This document shows positions 5,105-6,484 of a DNA stretch of 6,484 nt, in pieces. How positions within the stretch are numbered: the first letter of the stretch is position 1; every line of letters starts with the position of its first letter. The position numbers and the translations under genes are program-made. Source of the DNA: Ruminococcaceae bacterium UBA737 (GTDB taxonomy: Bacteria; Bacillota; Clostridia; Oscillospirales; Acutalibacteraceae); assembly GCA_002297415.1 (NCBI GenBank), contig DBKZ01000034.1:1-6484 (forward strand), read 5' to 3'. A model generated the notes under the pieces. It made no database searches. It saw only the letters and a list, made by a program, of their open reading frames with translations, and was not told the origin of the DNA.

Positions 5105-6367
5105 TTGGAAAAGTTCAGTAAAAAAATATGGCTTTCATCACCGACAATGCATGGTGACGAAATAAAATTCGTAAAGGAAGCCTATGACACAAATTGGATG
5201 TCAACTGTAGGAGCAAATATAAATGAGGCGGAAAAACAAATCGCCGAAACAGTAGGGATAAAATATGCCGCAGCTCTTTCCTGCGGAACGGCGGCTCTGC
5301 ATCTCGCAATCCGCTTGGCAGGAGAAAAGCTATACGGCACCCATAGAGGAAATATCGGCTCGCTTTGCGGCAAAAAGGTCTTTGCAAGCGATATGACCTT
5401 TGACGCTACAGTAAACCCAATAGCTTATGAGGGCGGAGAAGCGGTGTTTATAGATACCGAAAGAGATACTTGGAATATGGACCCGAAGGCTCTTAAAAAA
5501 GCTTTTGAAATCTATCCCGATGTTAAGCTTGTCGTTGTCGCCCATCTTTACGGAACACCCTGCAAAATCGACGAAATCAAAGAAATATGCTCAGAACACG
5601 GCGCAATAATGGTTGAGGACGCCGCCGAGTCCTTCGGAGCCACATATAAGGGCAGAGAAACCGGCACATTCGGTACATACAACGCAATCAGCTTTAACGG
5701 AAATAAAATAATAACCGGCTCTTCGGGCGGAATGTTTTTAACCGACAGCCTTGAAGACGCCGAAAAGATAAGAAAATGGTCTACCCAGTCAAGGGAAAGC
5801 GCCGCTTGGTATCAGCATGAGGAATTAGGCTATAACTACAGAATGAGCAATGTTATTGCAGGTGTTGTAAGAGGTCAGATTCCTTATTTGTACGAACATA
5901 TCGCTCAGAAAAAAGCTATTTATCAAAGATATAAAGAGGGCTTTAAGGATCTTCCCGTTTCAATGAATCCTTATGATGAATTGAACAGCGAGCCTAATTT
6001 CTGGCTTTCTTGTATGCTGATAGATAAATCTGCTATGTGTAAGCAGGTAAGAAGCGATAAAAGCTCGCTTTATATTAAGGAAAAGGGCAAAACCTGCCCT
6101 ACTGAAATTCTTGAAGCCTTAGCTTACTTTAATGCCGAGGGCAGACCTATTTGGAAGCCTATGCACGCTCAGCCGGTTTATATGAATAATCCTTTCATAA
6201 CCGAAAACGGAACGGGCAGAGCAAGGACAAACGCTTATATTGCAGGGGAAACAGAGGATATAGGAATGGATATCTTCGAGCGCGGACTTTGTCTGCCGAG
6301 CGATAATAAAATGACAGAGGAAGAACAGACAAAGGTGATAGAAATCATCAGGAGTTGCTTTGGTTAA
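5105..6367 (+). CDS. DegT/DnrJ/EryC1/StrS family PLP aminotransferase, PglE-like sugar-nucleotide aminotransferase
   Basis: This 420-residue cytosolic fold-type I enzyme is predicted to transfer an amino group to a 4-keto-6-deoxy nucleotide sugar, as PglE does for UDP-4-keto-6-deoxy-GlcNAc on the way to diacetylbacillosamine-type sugars. Seen directly: the N-terminal WLSSPTMHGDE (9-19), SCGTAALHLA for phosphate binding (59-68), Asp172 in VEDAAESFG for the pyridine nitrogen, and the PLP lysine K201 in SFNGNK. The C-terminal RPIWKPMHAQPVY (347-359) is typical of the PglE and pilin-glycosylation aminotransferase branch. It starts at TTG with AGAGG 9 nt upstream. It lies 14 nt after ugd and 21 nt before a PglC-like transferase, which supports the PglE-like role. 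No 4,6-dehydratase or acetyltransferase partner is visible; they may lie downstream. The family is certain and the exact substrate is inferred. Confidence 0.9.
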   Translation: MEKFSKKIWLSSPTMHGDEIKFVKEAYDTNWMSTVGANINEAEKQIAETVGIKYAAALSCGTAALHLAIRLAGEKLYGTHRGNIGSLCGKKVFASDMTFDATVNPIAYEGGEAVFIDTERDTWNMDPKALKKAFEIYPDVKLVVVAHLYGTPCKIDEIKEICSEHGAIMVEDAAESFGATYKGRETGTFGTYNAISFNGNKIITGSSGGMFLTDSLEDAEKIRKWSTQSRESAAWYQHEELGYNYRMSNVIAGVVRGQIPYLYEHIAQKKAIYQRYKEGFKDLPVSMNPYDELNSEPNFWLSCMLIDKSAMCKQVRSDKSSLYIKEKGKTCPTEILEALAYFNAEGRPIWKPMHAQPVYMNNPFITENGTGRARTNAYIAGETEDIGMDIFERGLCLPSDNKMTEEEQTKVIEIIRSCFG

Positions 6368-6388
6368 ACCTGTCGGGGAGTTAAATAT

Positions 6389-6484
6389 ATGTACGCGAAG
6401 TTTTTGAAAAGATTCTTCGATTTCACACTGTCTTTGCTGGCACTGATTGTGTTGTCGCCTGTTTTTTTGATTCTGACCGCGGTC
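6389..6484 (+). CDS. PglC-like phosphoglycosyl transferase (bacterial sugar transferase), 5' part only
   Basis: Thirty-two codons are visible before the window ends, in frame and open. The start MYAKFLKRFFDF, followed by a hydrophobic stretch (about residues 12-32) with Ser23-Pro24, matches the N-terminus of small monotopic phosphoglycosyl transferases. In PglC the Ser-Pro breaks the re-entrant membrane helix. These enzymes sit on the inner face of the membrane and transfer a sugar phosphate from a UDP-sugar to undecaprenyl phosphate, the first step of lipid-linked glycan assembly. ATG 6389-6391 follows GGGGAG (6375-6380) by 8 nt and lies 21 nt after the aminotransferase. The catalytic part is outside the window, so the substrate cannot be read. 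Confidence 0.85.
   Translation, partial: MYAKFLKRFFDFTLSLLALIVLSPVFLILTAV

Noticed and set aside
5115..5545. Three overlapping minus-strand open frames opposite the aminotransferase
   Set aside because: All are antisense to conserved aminotransferase sequence and overlap one another; none resembles a known protein.

Overview
The window is AT-rich DNA with closely packed genes, G-rich Shine-Dalgarno sequences and one TTG start. It carries a Tn916-type tyrosine recombinase, a Clostridia-type helicase and a surface-glycan operon. Together these suggest a low-GC Firmicute of the class Clostridia, probably a gut Ruminococcaceae/Oscillospiraceae or Lachnospiraceae relative. That placement is an inference from gene style, not from a marker gene.

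Layout. Positions 1-1376 form a cassette bounded by a perfect 19-bp inverted repeat (1-19 and 1358-1376). Inside it are, from left to right, a strong bidirectional hairpin terminator (28-55), a tyrosine recombinase gene on the minus strand (88-1188), and a near-consensus promoter on the plus strand (1288-1316) that fires out through the right-hand repeat. Positions 1401-6484 hold a tightly spaced plus-strand operon with gaps of 14-21 nt. Its genes are a superfamily 2 DEAH-type helicase with six helicase-associated (HA) repeats, UDP-glucose 6-dehydrogenase (ugd), a PglE-like sugar-nucleotide aminotransferase, and the first 32 codons of a PglC-like phosphoglycosyl transferase that runs off the window.

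Main reading. The left part looks like a self-contained DNA-inversion switch with the topology of Salmonella Hin, in which the recombinase gene and an outward promoter share one invertible segment, but built with a tyrosine recombinase. In the orientation shown, the promoter drives the helicase-glycan operon. If the segment flips between the inverted repeats, the promoter points left out of the window. The recombinase gene then faces the operon, with its terminator directly before the right repeat and the fixed helicase ribosome-binding site. That would give phase-variable ON/OFF expression of a surface glycan (UDP-glucuronate plus a 4-amino-4,6-dideoxy-type sugar, started on undecaprenyl phosphate) together with a helicase of unknown role. 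The repeats, promoter, terminator and genes are read directly from the sequence. Inversion itself is inferred and untested here.
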